From JALORV01 sp963707445 (GTDB taxonomy: Bacteria > Pseudomonadota > Gammaproteobacteria > Burkholderiales > Burkholderiaceae_F), in the NCBI GenBank assembly GCA_963707445.1, contig CAVPPW010000004.1:124001-188000 (forward strand): 64,000 nucleotides of DNA, written 5' to 3'. Position 1 is the stretch's first letter. Every line of letters starts with the position of its first letter. Shown piece after piece: positions 48,722 to 59,101 of the stretch. The notes below the pieces were generated by a model. The model made no database searches. It saw only the letters and a program-made list of their open reading frames with translations, and had not been told where the DNA came from. A program made the position numbers and the translations under genes.

Positions 48722-49617
48722 CGCCGTCAGGCCCGCGTCGGGAGCCTCGCCGTGGCGCGAGGCGTGGCGACGCTTCAGGCGCCACCGGATGGCGTACGCG
48801 AGCCTGTTCGTGCTGGCGACGCTGGTCGCGCTGGTCGTCTTCGGTCCGCTGCTGTGGAACCTCCCGATCAACGAGATCGATTTCAGCGCGCAGCTCCAAG
48901 GACCGTCGTGGAAACATCCGCTCGGCACCGACGACCTCGGCCAGGACCTGCTCGCGCGCATGCTCTACGGCGGCCGCATCTCGCTCGCCGTCGGCCTGGC
49001 GGCGATGACGATGGCGATCGTCGTCGGCGTGCTGATCGGCGCGATCGCCGGCAGCGCGCGCGGCAGCATCGACACCGCGCTGATGTGGCTCACCGACCTG
49101 TTCCTCTCGCTGCCGCAGCTGCCATTGCTGCTGCTGATCATCTATCTCTTCCGCGACAGCCTGAAGAGCGTGCTCGGTCCCGAGGGCGGCGTGTTCGTGC
49201 TGATCGTCGCGGTGATCGGCGGCTTCCGCTGGATGCCGGTGGCGCGGCTGGTGCGCGCCCAGTTCTTTTCGCTGCGCGAAAAGGAGTTCGTCGAGGCGGC
49301 GCGCGCGCTCGGCGCGTCGCACACGCGCACGGTGGTCCGCCACATCCTGCCGAATGCGCTCGGACCGGTGATCGTCGCCGGCACCATCGACGTCGCCGCG
49401 GCGATCATCGCCGAGTCGACGCTCTCGTTCCTCGGCCTCGGCTTTCCGCCGGACATTCCGACCTGGGGGCGGATCCTGTTCGACAGCAAGGATCACCTCG
49501 ACATCGCGGCGCACTGGGCGCTGTTTCCCGGCGCCGGCGATCTTCCTCACCGTGCTGTCGATCAACTTCGTCGGCGACGGCCTGCGCGACGCGCTCGATC
49601 CGCGCAAGGTGCTGTGA
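48687..49617 (+). CDS. ABC permease, DppC/OppC type, one frameshift
   Basis: A permease of about 309 residues with six helices. The N-terminal part (WRRFRRHRMAYASLFVLATL) and the DppC-specific HPLGTDDLGQDLLARMLYGG are visible. The EAA loop is EFVEAARALGASHTRTVVRH with ILPNALGPVIVAG after it. A frameshift near 49535 leads to IFLTVLSINFVGDGLRDALD and the stop at 49617. The proposed ATG at 48687 lies within the end of the first permease; a later start is possible. The stop overlaps the ATPase start (TGATG). Confidence 0.88.
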
Positions 49618-50617
49618 TGGCCGCGCCGCCGGGTTCCGAACCGCGCCTGCTCGAGATCCGCGGGCTGACAACCCACTTCCACACCGACGACGGCTGGCTG
49701 CACGCGGTCGACGGCGTGGACATCAGTGTCGGCCGCGGCGAGACGGTGAGCGTCGTCGGCGAATCGGGCTGCGGCAAGACGGTCACGGCGATGACCGTGC
49801 TCAAGCTGGTACCGATGCCGCCGGGAAAGATCGTCGCCGGCCAGATGCTCTGGCAGGGGCGCGACCTCGTGCCGCTCGACGCCGACGCGATGCGCGAGCA
49901 TCCGCGCCAAGGAAATCGCGATCGTCTTCCAGGAGCCGATGACCTCGCTGAACCCGGTCTACACCGTCGGCGAACAGATCGCCGAGGTGCTCCGGCTGCA
50001 CGAGAAGCTGTCGCGCCGGGCGGCACTCGATCGCGCGGTCGAGATGCTGAAGCTCGTGCACATCTCCACGCCGCAGCGGCGCGTGCACGACTATCCGCAC
50101 CAGTTTTCCGGCGGCATGCGCCAGCGGGTGATGATCGCGATGGCACTCTCGTGCAATCCGAAGCTGCTGATCGCGGACGAACCGACGACCGCGCTCGACG
50201 TCACGATCCAGGCGCAGATCCTCGACCTGCTCGGCGAGCTGAAGTCGCGGCTCGGCATGGCGGTCATGCTGATCACGCATGCGATGGGCGTCGTGGCCGA
50301 GACCGCGCAGCGCGTCGTCGTGATGTACGCCGGCAAAGTGATCGAGGAGGCGCCGGTGCAGCAACTCTTCGCCGCCCGCGTCATCCGTACACGCAGGGGC
50401 TGATCCGTTCGATTCCGCGCATCGACACGGCCGCGATTCACAAGGTGCGGCTGGAGGCGATCCCGGGCGTCGTGCCGAAGCTGATCGACCCGCCGCCGGG
50501 CTGTCGCTTCGCCCCGCGCTGCCGCTATGCGATGCCCGCGTGTACGGCCGCGACACCGCCGCTGATCGAGGTCACGCCCGGCCACAAGGTGGCCTGCATT
50601 CTCGAATCGGCGCTTGA
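49617..50617 (+). CDS. ABC ATPase, DppD/OppD type, frameshifted
   Basis: A nucleotide-binding subunit of about 333 residues. Walker A is VVGESGCGKTVTAMTVLKLV. After a frame change near 49905 come IVFQEPMTSLNPVYTVGEQI, the signature HQFSGGMRQRVMIAMAL and Walker B LLIADEPTTALDVTIQAQIL. After another change near 50378 comes the OppD-type Fe-S/peptide-family C terminus RHPYTQGLIRSIPR with CRFAPRCRYAMPACT. The end is uncertain: the last open frame runs on, and a shift near 50610 would give the stop at 50617. The long read-through frame beyond is an artefact. Confidence 0.85.
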
Positions 50618-50622
50618 GCGCC

Positions 50623-51597
50623 ATGAGCGAGCCGTTGCTGCGCGTCACCGACCTCGTCAAGCACTTCCCGGTGCGCGGAGGACTGCTGCGCCGGGAAGTC
50701 GGTCGCGTGCACGCCGTCAACGGTGTGAGTTTCGAACTCGCCGCCGGCGAGACGCTCGGACTGGTCGGCGAATCCGGCTGCGGCAAGTCGACCACGGGCC
50801 GCTGCATCCTGCGGCTGATCGAGCCGACGTCGGGCTCGATCCAGTTCCAGGGCGTCGAGGTGACGAGGCTCGACCGCGCCGCGCACCGGCGCCTCGCCCG
50901 CGACATGCAGATCATCTTCCAGGACCCGTACGCCTCGCTCAACCCGCGCATGACGGTGAGCGCGATCATCGGCGAGGCGTTGATCATCCACCGGCTCGCG
51001 CCAACGGCACGGGAATTCGAAGACCGCATCGTGCAGTTGCTGGAAACGGTGGGGCTTTCGGCCGACCACATGCGGCGCTATCCGCACGAGTTCTCCGGCG
51101 GACAGCGGCAGCGCATCGGCATCGCGCGGGCGCTGGCGGTCTCGCCGAAGCTCATCGTCTGCGACGAGGCCGTGTCCGCCCTCGACGTCTCGATCCAGGC
51201 GCAGGTGATCAATCTGCTGGAAGACCTGCGCAGCAAGTTCAACCTGACCTACATCTTCATCGCGCACGACCTTTCGGTCGTCGAGCACATCAGCCACCGG
51301 GTTGCGGTCATGTACCTCGGGCGCATCGTCGAGATCGCGTCGGCGCGCGAGCTGTATTCCGAACCGAGGCATCCATACACCGAAGCACTGCTCTCGGCCG
51401 TACCGATTCCCGACCCCAAGGTCAGGCGCCAGCGGCTGCCAGTGCAGGGAGACGTGCCGAGCCCGATCAACCCGCCAACGGGTTGCCACTTTCACACGCG
51501 CTGCCCGATCGCGCAGAAGCCGCTGTGCAGCACCGTGGAGCCGCAACTGAAGCAGACAAAAGAGGGCCACTGGGTCTCCTGCCACCTGCGCAGTTAA
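50623..51597 (+). CDS. ABC ATPase, DppF/OppF type
   Basis: An intact nucleotide-binding subunit of 324 residues. It shows Walker A LGLVGESGCGKSTTGRCIL, Q-loop IIFQDPYASLNPRMTV, signature HEFSGGQRQRIGIARAL, Walker B LIVCDEAVSALDVSIQAQVI and H-loop YIFIAHDLSVVEHISH, then the C-terminal CHFHTRCPIAQKPLC cysteines. The ATG at 50623 was preferred to a TTG nine bases earlier. It completes the importer begun at 44140. Confidence 0.93.
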   Translation: MSEPLLRVTDLVKHFPVRGGLLRREVGRVHAVNGVSFELAAGETLGLVGESGCGKSTTGRCILRLIEPTSGSIQFQGVEVTRLDRAAHRRLARDMQIIFQDPYASLNPRMTVSAIIGEALIIHRLAPTAREFEDRIVQLLETVGLSADHMRRYPHEFSGGQRQRIGIARALAVSPKLIVCDEAVSALDVSIQAQVINLLEDLRSKFNLTYIFIAHDLSVVEHISHRVAVMYLGRIVEIASARELYSEPRHPYTEALLSAVPIPDPKVRRQRLPVQGDVPSPINPPTGCHFHTRCPIAQKPLCSTVEPQLKQTKEGHWVSCHLRS

Positions 51598-51672
51598 TTG
51601 GGAAGCGCCGTCCGGCCCTGGCACACCGTGGCAGCGTGCGCCCGTGCAAGCGCGTCGTGCGCAGGTGGGCCG

Positions 51673-52044
51673 CTACGGACCCGCCAGCCACGCCTCGGCA
51701 TCGGCCACCGCGGCGAACATCCGGATCGGCAGACCACGGTTGACCGCGACGTTCTCGGCGAACTTCATCGTGTCGCCGATCGCGTGGACGTCGATAAAGG
51801 CGATCGCCTGCACGATGCCCGCGGCTTCCGTGCTGCCCTGAGCCGCGATGTCGAACACAGTCGACCGGCCCAGCCGGGGACCGGTCGAGCCGTTCCTCGA
51901 TCAGCAGCGCGAGTCGTACCCCGCAGCCGGCACTCGTGCATCAGCGCCTGCAGATAGCCGACGACGTCGTCCTTGGTGTTGTCACCGGTGACGACGGCGT
52001 GCAGGTAGCGCGGTCTTTTCGTCGAACTTCAGGTCGAATGCCAT
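51673..52044 (-). CDS. Small STAS/SpoIIAA-like protein, frameshifted
   Basis: A protein of about 123 residues recovered by joining three frames. It starts MAFDLKFDEKT at 52044. One shift near 52010 leads to YLHAVVTGDNTKDDVVGYLQ and ALMHECRLR; one or two shifts between 51930 and 51860 lead to VFDIAAQGSTEAAGIVQAIA and FAENVAVNRGLPIRMFAAVA ahead of DAEAWLAGP. The alternating strand/helix layout and the final 'DAEAWL' resemble small STAS/SEC14-type proteins of proteobacteria. It follows the aidB-like gene by 18 bases in the same direction. Family assignment is tentative; that the region codes is more certain. Confidence 0.55.
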
Positions 52045-52062
52045 TGCGTGCGGTCCCCGGGT

Positions 52063-53758
52063 CTAGCTCGGAAGAGCCCGCGCCAGCAGCGGTGCAGGAT
52101 CGATATCCGCAGGCAGTGTGCCGAAGGTGCGTCCCCAGCCCATCCGAGCCGAGCCGCGACGCGCAGAACGCGTCCGCGACCGCCGCCGGGCTGCCTTCGA
52201 TCAGCAAGCGAGCCTGCATCGCCAGCGCGATGCGTTCGGTGAGCGCACGCGCCTCGCCTTCGTCGATGTCCGGCCGCGCCAGATCAGCGATCAGCGCATC
52301 GACGAACGCGTCGTAGCGGCGATTGGTTCCGCGCGCGGCCCGCAGTTCGCCTGCCAGCGCATCGCGCACCGCCGGGACGCGTGCCAGCGCACGCAGCACG
52401 TCGAGGCACATGACGTTGCCCGAGCCTTCCCAGATCGAGTTCAGCGGCGCCTCGCGATAGAAGCGCGCGAACGGCCCTTCCTCGACGTAGCCGTTGCCGC
52501 CCATCACTTCCATCGCCTCGGCCGCTGCCGGCGGGCAGTCGCTTGCAGACCCAGTACTTCGCGGCCGGAGTCAGCACGCGTGCCAGCAGCGCCTCGTGTT
52601 CGTCGTGCGCGTGGCGGCCATCGAACGCGCGCGCCAGCCGCAGCACCAGCGGCGTCGCGGCCTCGGACTCGAGCGCGAGATCGGCCAGCACGTTGCGCAT
52701 CAGCGGCTGCTCGGCAAGATGGCGGCCGAACGCCGATGCGCTCGCGGGCGTGATGCAGCGCGTGCGTCAGTACGGCGCGCAGGATGCCGGCCGAGCCGAT
52801 CGCGCAGTCGAGCCGCGTGTGCGTGCCCATCTCGAGGATCGTCGGCACGCCACGGCCGATTTCGCCGACCAGATACGCCTCGGCGCCGTCGAACTCGACT
52901 TCGCTCGAGGCGTTCGATTTGTTGCCGACCTTGTCCTTCAGCCGCTGCACGGCGATGCGGTTGCGCGTGCCATCGGCGCGCCAGCGCGGCATGAAGAAGC
53001 ACGACAGCCCGGCCGGCGACTCGCGGTCGGTCTGCGCCAGCACCAGGTGGGCATCGGACTGCGGCACCGAGAAGAACCACTTGTGCCCGGTGATGCGGTA
53101 GCGCTCGCCCCAGTCGCCACGGCCGTCGGGCTCCGCGAACGTCGTGTTCGCCCGCACGTCGGAGCCGCCCTGCTTTTCGGTCATGCCCATGCCGAGCAGC
53201 GCACCGCGCTTTTCGCCGATCGGGAGCGAGGCCGGGTCGTAGTCGTGCGACAGGATGCGCGGCAGCCAGTCGCGTGCGATCGCAGGCGTGGCCGCCGCGT
53301 AGCGCTGCATGACCGGCACGACCGCGTAGGTCATCGTGACCGGACACTGCGCGCCGTTTTCGACCTGCGAAAACAGCAGGTACTTCGCGGCGCGCGCGAC
53401 CTGTGCGCCCGGCTTGGGGTCGGCCCAGGGATCGGCATGCACGCCCGCGCCGATCATCAGCCGCATCACCTCGTGCCACGCGGGATGGAACTCGACCTCG
53501 TCGATGCGGCGGCCGTTGCGGTCGAAGTTCCTGAGTTGCGGCGGGAACGTGTTGGCGAGCCGCGCCCATTCGGCGACCCGGCCCGAGCCCAACTGCGCCC
53601 CGAGCGACGTCAGTTCGGACTTCAGCCCAGCCGGCACCGAGCCGTGCGACGCCCTCCTGCAGCGCTGCATCGATCGCGTACAGGTTGCGGTCGACGAAGG
53701 GTGTCGACTGGTTGAAGACCTTCGTGCGTTGCGGCCATGTCGTCACTTCGTTCGACAT
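52063..53758 (-). CDS. aidB: AidB-like acyl-CoA dehydrogenase, frameshifted
   Basis: A protein of about 565 residues of the AidB branch of acyl-CoA dehydrogenases (flavin-binding, adaptive response to alkylation in E. coli). Matching text includes TKVFNQSTPFVDRNLYAIDA, LANTFPPQLRNFDRNGRRID, LGMGMTEKQGGSDVRANTTF, GHKWFFSVPQSDAHLVLAQT, KVGNKSNASSEVEFDGAEAY and APLNSIWEGSGNVMCLDVLR. The ending WGRTFGTLPADID is from another frame. Shifts lie near 53655, 52725, 52535 and 52130. The ATG at 53758 coincides with the end of a truncated Bug gene and is in frame with it, which is abnormal. Confidence 0.85.
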
Positions 53759-54346
53759 CACTGCCAGCACGCCTTGCGGCGCGCCCTTGTACGGGACATG
53801 AACGAGATCGGTACCGGTGGCCTTACCGAAGCAGGACGCCGGCCACGTGGTGGCTGGTTCCGGTGCCGCCCGAGGAAAACGTCAACGTGCCCGGCTTCTG
53901 CCTTAGCGATTGCAACGATGTCGGCCGGCGAGGACGCCGGATTGCCCGGATGAACGATCATCACGTTTGACGCGCGTCCAAGCAGCGCGATCGGCGCGAA
54001 ATCCCTCAGCGAGTCGTAGCCCGGCTTTGCGAAGATGGCATGGTTGAAGACGAGCGATGCCTTGCGAAGCGAAGCCGATCGTGTAGCCGTCGGGCACGGC
54101 GCGCGCCAGCTCCGCCATCGCAATCGTGCCACCGGCGCCGGGCTTGTTGATAACGACGACCGACTGGCCGAGTGCTTTCGAGAGCTCTTCTGCGATGAAG
54201 CGCGACGCCGCGTCGGCCGGACTGCCCGGCGCGAGGGGGACGATGAGCCGGATCGACCTGGCCGGATAGGTTTCCGCCAGCGCGGTGCCTGAAGTTGCCA
54301 CAAGCGCGGCGGCGATCCCTGCGCAAAGCCATCGACTCAGCTTCAT
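53758..54346 (-). pseudogene. Bug/TctC binding-protein gene, truncated, runs into aidB
   Basis: The N-terminal half of a Bug-family periplasmic binding protein: signal peptide LCAGIAAALVATSGTALAET, then YPARSIRLIVPLAPGSPADA, VVVINKPGAGGTIAMAELAR and FAPIALLGRASNVMIVHPGN. Shifts near 54055 and 53890 are needed to reach HVPYKGAPQGVLAVMSNEV. There, at about residue 190 of an expected 320, the text passes directly into the aidB start. The last third of the protein is missing. This is either a real deletion that fused the two genes or a joining error in assembly. Confidence 0.75.
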
Positions 54347-54415
54347 TGAGAACGGAACCGTAGCGGTTTCGGAAAGAAGCGCGCCGGCATGCTAACGCGC
54401 CGACATGCTGCAAGG

Positions 54416-57047
54416 CTACTGCGCGGGCAGGTCGAGGTCTTCTGCGACTCGCCGCGCATCACCTGACTCATGGCAGCTCGGCAAGTGGGCCGCGTCGAAC
54501 GCGATCGCCGCTGCCTGCTCTTCGGTCAGGCGCTCGCCCGCGCGCAGCCAGGTCTCGACCGTCGCCGCAGGATGCTCGGCTGCAGCGCGGTCGCGCACCC
54601 GTTGCTGCATCGGCAGCGCAATCAGGCGCGTGTGCTTCTGCTGCGGCAGCTGGCTGTACGCGTACCCGGTGAGCATGACGGCGCGCCGCGGATCGCCGCG
54701 TCGGGCATGCTGCAGGGCGGCAGCGATCAGCGGGGCGAACGTCACACCAAGCACGCGGAGGAAGTCGAACGACTCGCGCGCGAGCGGCAAGGATGTCCAC
54801 ATCATCACCGCGCCAGGCCAGGGCGACCGCCAGCGTACCGAGCCGGAACTCCAGTCCGTAAGGCGCGTGGTATGCGACGCAGACCATCGACCGACCTGCG
54901 CAGCGACTCGATCGCCGCATCCACGTCGCCCGCGTCGAGCTGAGCACAACCGAGGTTGCCGAGCGCGACGTGCTCGCCAGAGCGCGTCGCCAGCGCGGCG
55001 ATACAGCTCGGCCTGCCGACGAAACGCCGCGATCGCGAGCTCAGGCGTTCGCCACGTCGCAGGTACAACTCTCCTTGCGTCGCGGCGAGCGGCCGCCTGT
55101 TTGCTCAGCAGTGTGCTGTCGGCAACGAGCTGCTCGGCCTCGCGCAGCGCCTGCTCGGCCTCGGACATGCGGTCGCTCACGCGCACCGATCGACGCGACA
55201 AGCAACAGGGCGAAGCCGAGCCGGTCCGCGTCGCCGAGTTGCCGATACAGCGCTTCAGCGCGACGCGCGGCCTCCCAGTGTTCTTCGCGCGGCGCGCGTC
55301 CTCGTTGAGCCGGGCAAAGGCCAGACAGAAGTCCGCCTCGATTCTTGCGGGCAGGTCCGCGGGCAGCGGCCATAGCTGCAGCATGCGCTGGACGCCTTCG
55401 CCTGGTCAGGCCGTTCCGCATCCATACGAACCAGCACTTGCTCAGCAGCTCATAGGCCAGCATGCGGTCGCCGGCGGAAGTCATCGCCCAGTCGACCGCC
55501 GCGCGCAGGTTGCTGAGTTCGAGCACCGCTCGCTCTGCGCTCGGCCGGCGACAGATGCCCAGCGATTTCGCGTCCGTCGGCGGCCATCAACTCGCAGATC
55601 ACTTGCGCGTGGCGCCGCAGCATCGCTTCGGACTCGCCGGCCGCGGCGAGCTGCTCGAGCGCGAACGCACGCGTCGTCTCGAGCAGGCGATAGCGCGGCT
55701 CGGCCTCGCCGTCGGCGATCACCAGCGACTTGTCGATCAGGTGCCCGAGCAGGTCGAGCACGGGCCATTGGTCGATGCGCTCGTCGCTGACGACCTGCTG
55801 CGCCAGCTCCAGCGTGAAGCCGCCGGCGAACACGCCGAGGCGGCGGAACACCGCCTGCTCGTCGGCCGACAGCAGGCCGTGGCTCCATTCGAGCGCGGCG
55901 CGCAGCGTCTGGTGCCGCCGCAGCTTCATGCGCGCGCCGCCGGTCAGCACGTTGAACATCTGGTCGAGCCGCGCGTGCAGGCCGTGCACGCCGAGCAGCG
56001 GCACGCGCGCCGCGGCCAGCTCGATCGCGAGCGGAATGCCGTCGAGCCGGCGGCAGATGTCGATCACCACGGCGACGTTGTCGTCGGCCAGCCGAAAGCG
56101 CGGGTCCGACCGCATGCGCGCGCTCGACGAACAGCGCCACGGCGCCGAACTGCGACGGCGTCCTCGAGTTGCGCGCGTCGCCGGCACCGCCAGCGGCCCC
56201 GAGGCGATAGACCTGCTCGTCGCGACACTTCAACGATTCCTGCGACGTGACCAGCAGCCGTACGTTCGGCGCACGCGCGCGCAACAGGTCAACCAGCGCA
56301 GGCGACGTCGTCCGCAAGGTGTTCGCAGTTGTCGAGGACGAGCAGCAGACTCCGGCTCGCGAGCGCCATGGCCAGCGCTTCCTGCGGCGGCCGACCGGCA
56401 GGCAGCTGCAGACCGAGCGCCGCGGCGATGCTGCTCGGGACCTGCGCGCCTTCGGTGATCGGCGCAAGTTCGACCCACCAGCGCCCGTCGGGCAATTCGA
56501 ACTTGGCGGCCGTCGCAGCCGCCAGCGCCAGGCGCGTCTTGCCGATGCCGCCGGCGCCGACGATCGATCACGACCGGGTGCTCGCGCAGCAGCGCGTCGA
56601 CGGCGTCGAGGTCCTGCGCGCGACCGAACAGCGGCGGCGAGGTCGGGCAGGTTGCCGCGGATCGCTGCCGACGAGCGGCGCCGGCGGCATGCGACCGCCG
56701 CCGACTCACCGGCCGCCGCGTTCACGGCGTCGACCGGCAGCGCGAAGCGATAGCCACGACCCGGAATGGTGGCGATCGCCTGCGGCCCGAGCAGCTTGCG
56801 CAGCGCCACCATGTGCACCAGCAGGTTGTTCTCCTCGACCACGAGCTTCGGCCACACGAGGTCCATCAGCTCGTGCTTGGGCACCACCCGCTCGCGCCGC
56901 TCGACGCAGCGCGAGCAGCACGTCGAAGGCCCGCGCGCCGAGCTTGGCGGGCGCTCCATCGATCAGCACGTGTCGCTGCGAGGCGTCGATCTCGATCGCG
57001 CCGCAGCGATAGCTACTGTTCGACCCGGTTGGCCTGGCGTCGTCCAT
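54416..57047 (-). CDS. Winged-helix regulator with NTPase domain and TPR region, heavily frameshifted
   Basis: A large regulator of about 875 residues seen across many frames (at least eight shifts). The N-terminal 100 residues form an OmpR/PhoB-type winged helix: YRCGAIEIDASQRHVLIDGA, VVPKHELMDLVWPKLVVEEN and IATIPGRGYRFALPVDAVNA. A STAND/NB-ARC-like ATPase follows, with LLLVLDNCEHLADDV as Walker B and PNVRLLVTSQESLKCRDEQV and CRRLDGIPLAIELAAARVPL. Helical TPR-like repeats make up the rest. It is the common 'Trans_reg_C plus predicted ATPase' type that senses unknown signals. It is divergent from the lipoprotein gene, with a palindrome between them. Confidence 0.78.
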
Positions 57048-57097
57048 GTCCGCCACATTAGGCCGGCCGGAGCCGCGCGGGAAGCGCCCGGCGACGC

Positions 57098-57115
57098 GAT
57101 TAATAACGATTAATC
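57098..57115. promoter_or_regulatory. AT-rich palindrome, candidate operator
   Basis: GATTAAT-AACG-ATTAATC is a perfect 7-base inverted repeat in an otherwise very GC-rich stretch. It lies 51 bases before the start of the winged-helix regulator and 82 bases before the divergent lipoprotein gene. This position fits an operator bound by the regulator or a core promoter element. Confidence 0.5.
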
Positions 57116-57196
57116 CCTGCCCCAATGACGGCGGTCGTTCTTCCGAGGACGATCCTCCATCGAACGCGGGTCCACCTGTCCAACGGAGGCAGAACG

Positions 57197-58919
57197 ATGA
57201 AAGCCACCTCCTACCTTGGCATTCCGCTGATCGTTCTTCCTAGCCTGTTCGGGCTCGCCGCCTGCGGCGGTGGTAGCGACGCGGGGCCCGCACCATCGGT
57301 AGCCGCTGCTCCCGCACCACCACCGCCACCACAACGCCACCACCACCGCGACAGCCTCCGGTGTTGCCACCGGCCCTGCCTTCGGCATCGCCAGCGCCAA
57401 CGTCGGCCTCACCGTATTACTTGGCTACGGCCGCCGGCATGTGGCGGGACGGCTCGACATCGCTTGCGGGGAGTGCATCCCGGTTCTCCAGCGAACACCT
57501 CGTGGTGGTCGACCCGGCTTCGCCGACGACGCCGGTTGCAGTGGAAGCCGCGGGATGGTGGCAACGGGTCGCGCAAATCGAGGAAGGGGTGATCGACAGC
57601 GTCTCGGGAACGGTCGACGGCCTCGGCGTGCGCTTTCTGATCTACCTGAAGGACGGTCGTGTTCACCGGCTCGACCTGCGCCGTGGAAGCTGGCCGCCAG
57701 TGTCGGCAGAGACTTCGTCGCTGACGACGACGCAGATGTGCAACGCCTATCCAACTACGATCCCGGACCGTCGATCAGCGCAGCGGTCACTGCTGCTCTT
57801 CACGATCGCGGGCCCGGACCAGGTCTGCAGCACCTCGGACGACCGGCAAGTCGCAGTGCGGCTCGACATGACGTCGGCCGACGCGCCGGTCGCGGTCACC
57901 GGCGAAGTGCTCGATGCGCTGCGCGGCACGGACGGCGCGATCGCGGGCTTCCTCGTGCGCGATGGCAATCAAATCCAACGCGTCGACGCCAGCCTTGCCA
58001 ATCCGGTCGAGCTTTTCACGGTTTCCCCGACCGACTTTGAACTCTTGCATGGCTCTGGACCTGGCCCAGGTACTGCAGGGCAACATGGTGTTTAGGGACG
58101 GAGCGGCGATTCGGGCCTACAACCTCACGGCCGGCGGGGTTCCGGTCACGCTGATGACCCTTGACGCTGACGACTACGTTGGCAGCGCTCACGGCGCCGA
58201 CGCCAGCGCGGTCTATCTCGCCGTGAGCAAGCGCCAATTCGACGCTGGGCGACTGATCCGCGTGACGGCCAGTTTGACGGCTGACGTGCTCGCGACCGAG
58301 AGCATCAGCATCATCGAAGTCCTCGTCTCCCCGACGCGAGTCATCTACCTCGCGGGGTCGCCGGGCTACCCCTGGGACTACGGGATTTACTATATGAGTA
58401 TCGATCGGTGCCGAAATCCGGCGGCACGCCCATCACGCTGGTGTCCGATCCGTTGAATGTGATCGGCGGGGCCGTCCTGGCGGGCGAGACCCTGTGGGTC
58501 AACGCATTTGACGCATCAGAGCGCTCCCATGCGCAACTGGGTCAATGTGGTCCGCAGCGATGGCGTGGCTTTCCCGCGGTTACCACACGCGCGGATCGTC
58601 GGCATCACCCATGCGAATCCGATGCCGCTGGTGCCCGACGGATCCACCGTCGACTCGATCACGATCGCCCATGACGCGTTGCTTCGTCTGCGACACTGGG
58701 CAGCTACGAGGGCGCAACGCGCGCGCAACTGTTCGAATACGGCAGCCTGCCTGCCGACAGCTTTCGGTCGATCTTTCGGGCGAAAGCCCGCAAACGGGAC
58801 TGCCCGGTCTGCTGACGGTGCAAGCGGCTTCCTCGGGCGGAGTGCCGGCACCGCTCGACGTCTTCTACTATCAGAGCAACGCGCCGGGCCTGACACGAGT
58901 GACGAACTTCGCGCCGTAA
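57197..58919 (+). CDS. Probable lipoprotein of unknown function, frameshifted
   Basis: About 573 residues in several frames. A lipoprotein signal ends in the lipobox LAAC (LPSLFGLAACGGGSDAGPAP) near residue 23; a Pro-rich linker follows. Readable blocks after shifts near 57360, 58055, 58405, 58520 and 58700 include GLGVRFLIYLKDGRVHRLDL, DGAIAGFLVRDGNQIQRVDA and VTLMTLDADDYVGSAHGADA. The repeated strand pattern with 'YLAV' and 'IYLAG' suggests a beta-propeller-like repeat fold. CGGAGG precedes the ATG. The final 11 codons and stop lie in a 53-base duplication. Not recognised as a named family. Confidence 0.6.
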
Positions 58920-58982
58920 GCCTTGTGTGGTGCCGATCGGGCCTGACACGAGTGACGAACTTCGCGCCGTAAGCCTTGTGTG
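58885..58982. repeat. Tandem duplication, two 45-bp identical copies, 53-bp period
   Basis: Bases 58885-58929 recur exactly at 58938-58982. The first copy holds the last codons and stop of the lipoprotein gene; the second is noncoding and repeats the same stop-containing segment. The eight bases between them have no obvious pattern. Confidence 0.9.
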
Positions 58983-59101
58983 CCGGGGCACGGCACCGGA
59001 CGTTGAGCCACTCTCAATTAGGCGGATCCCGACCATCCGCTGGCGGCATGCTCGCGCCGGCCCAGGAATCTTTGGCGCCGATGCGGTCGAAGCCGCTTTA
59101 G

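Noticed and set aside
49617..51743. Single long frame apparently fusing an ABC permease, ATPase and more
   Set aside because: The fusion comes from frameshifts that remove stops; the true genes are separate and the OppF-type gene is intact in another frame.
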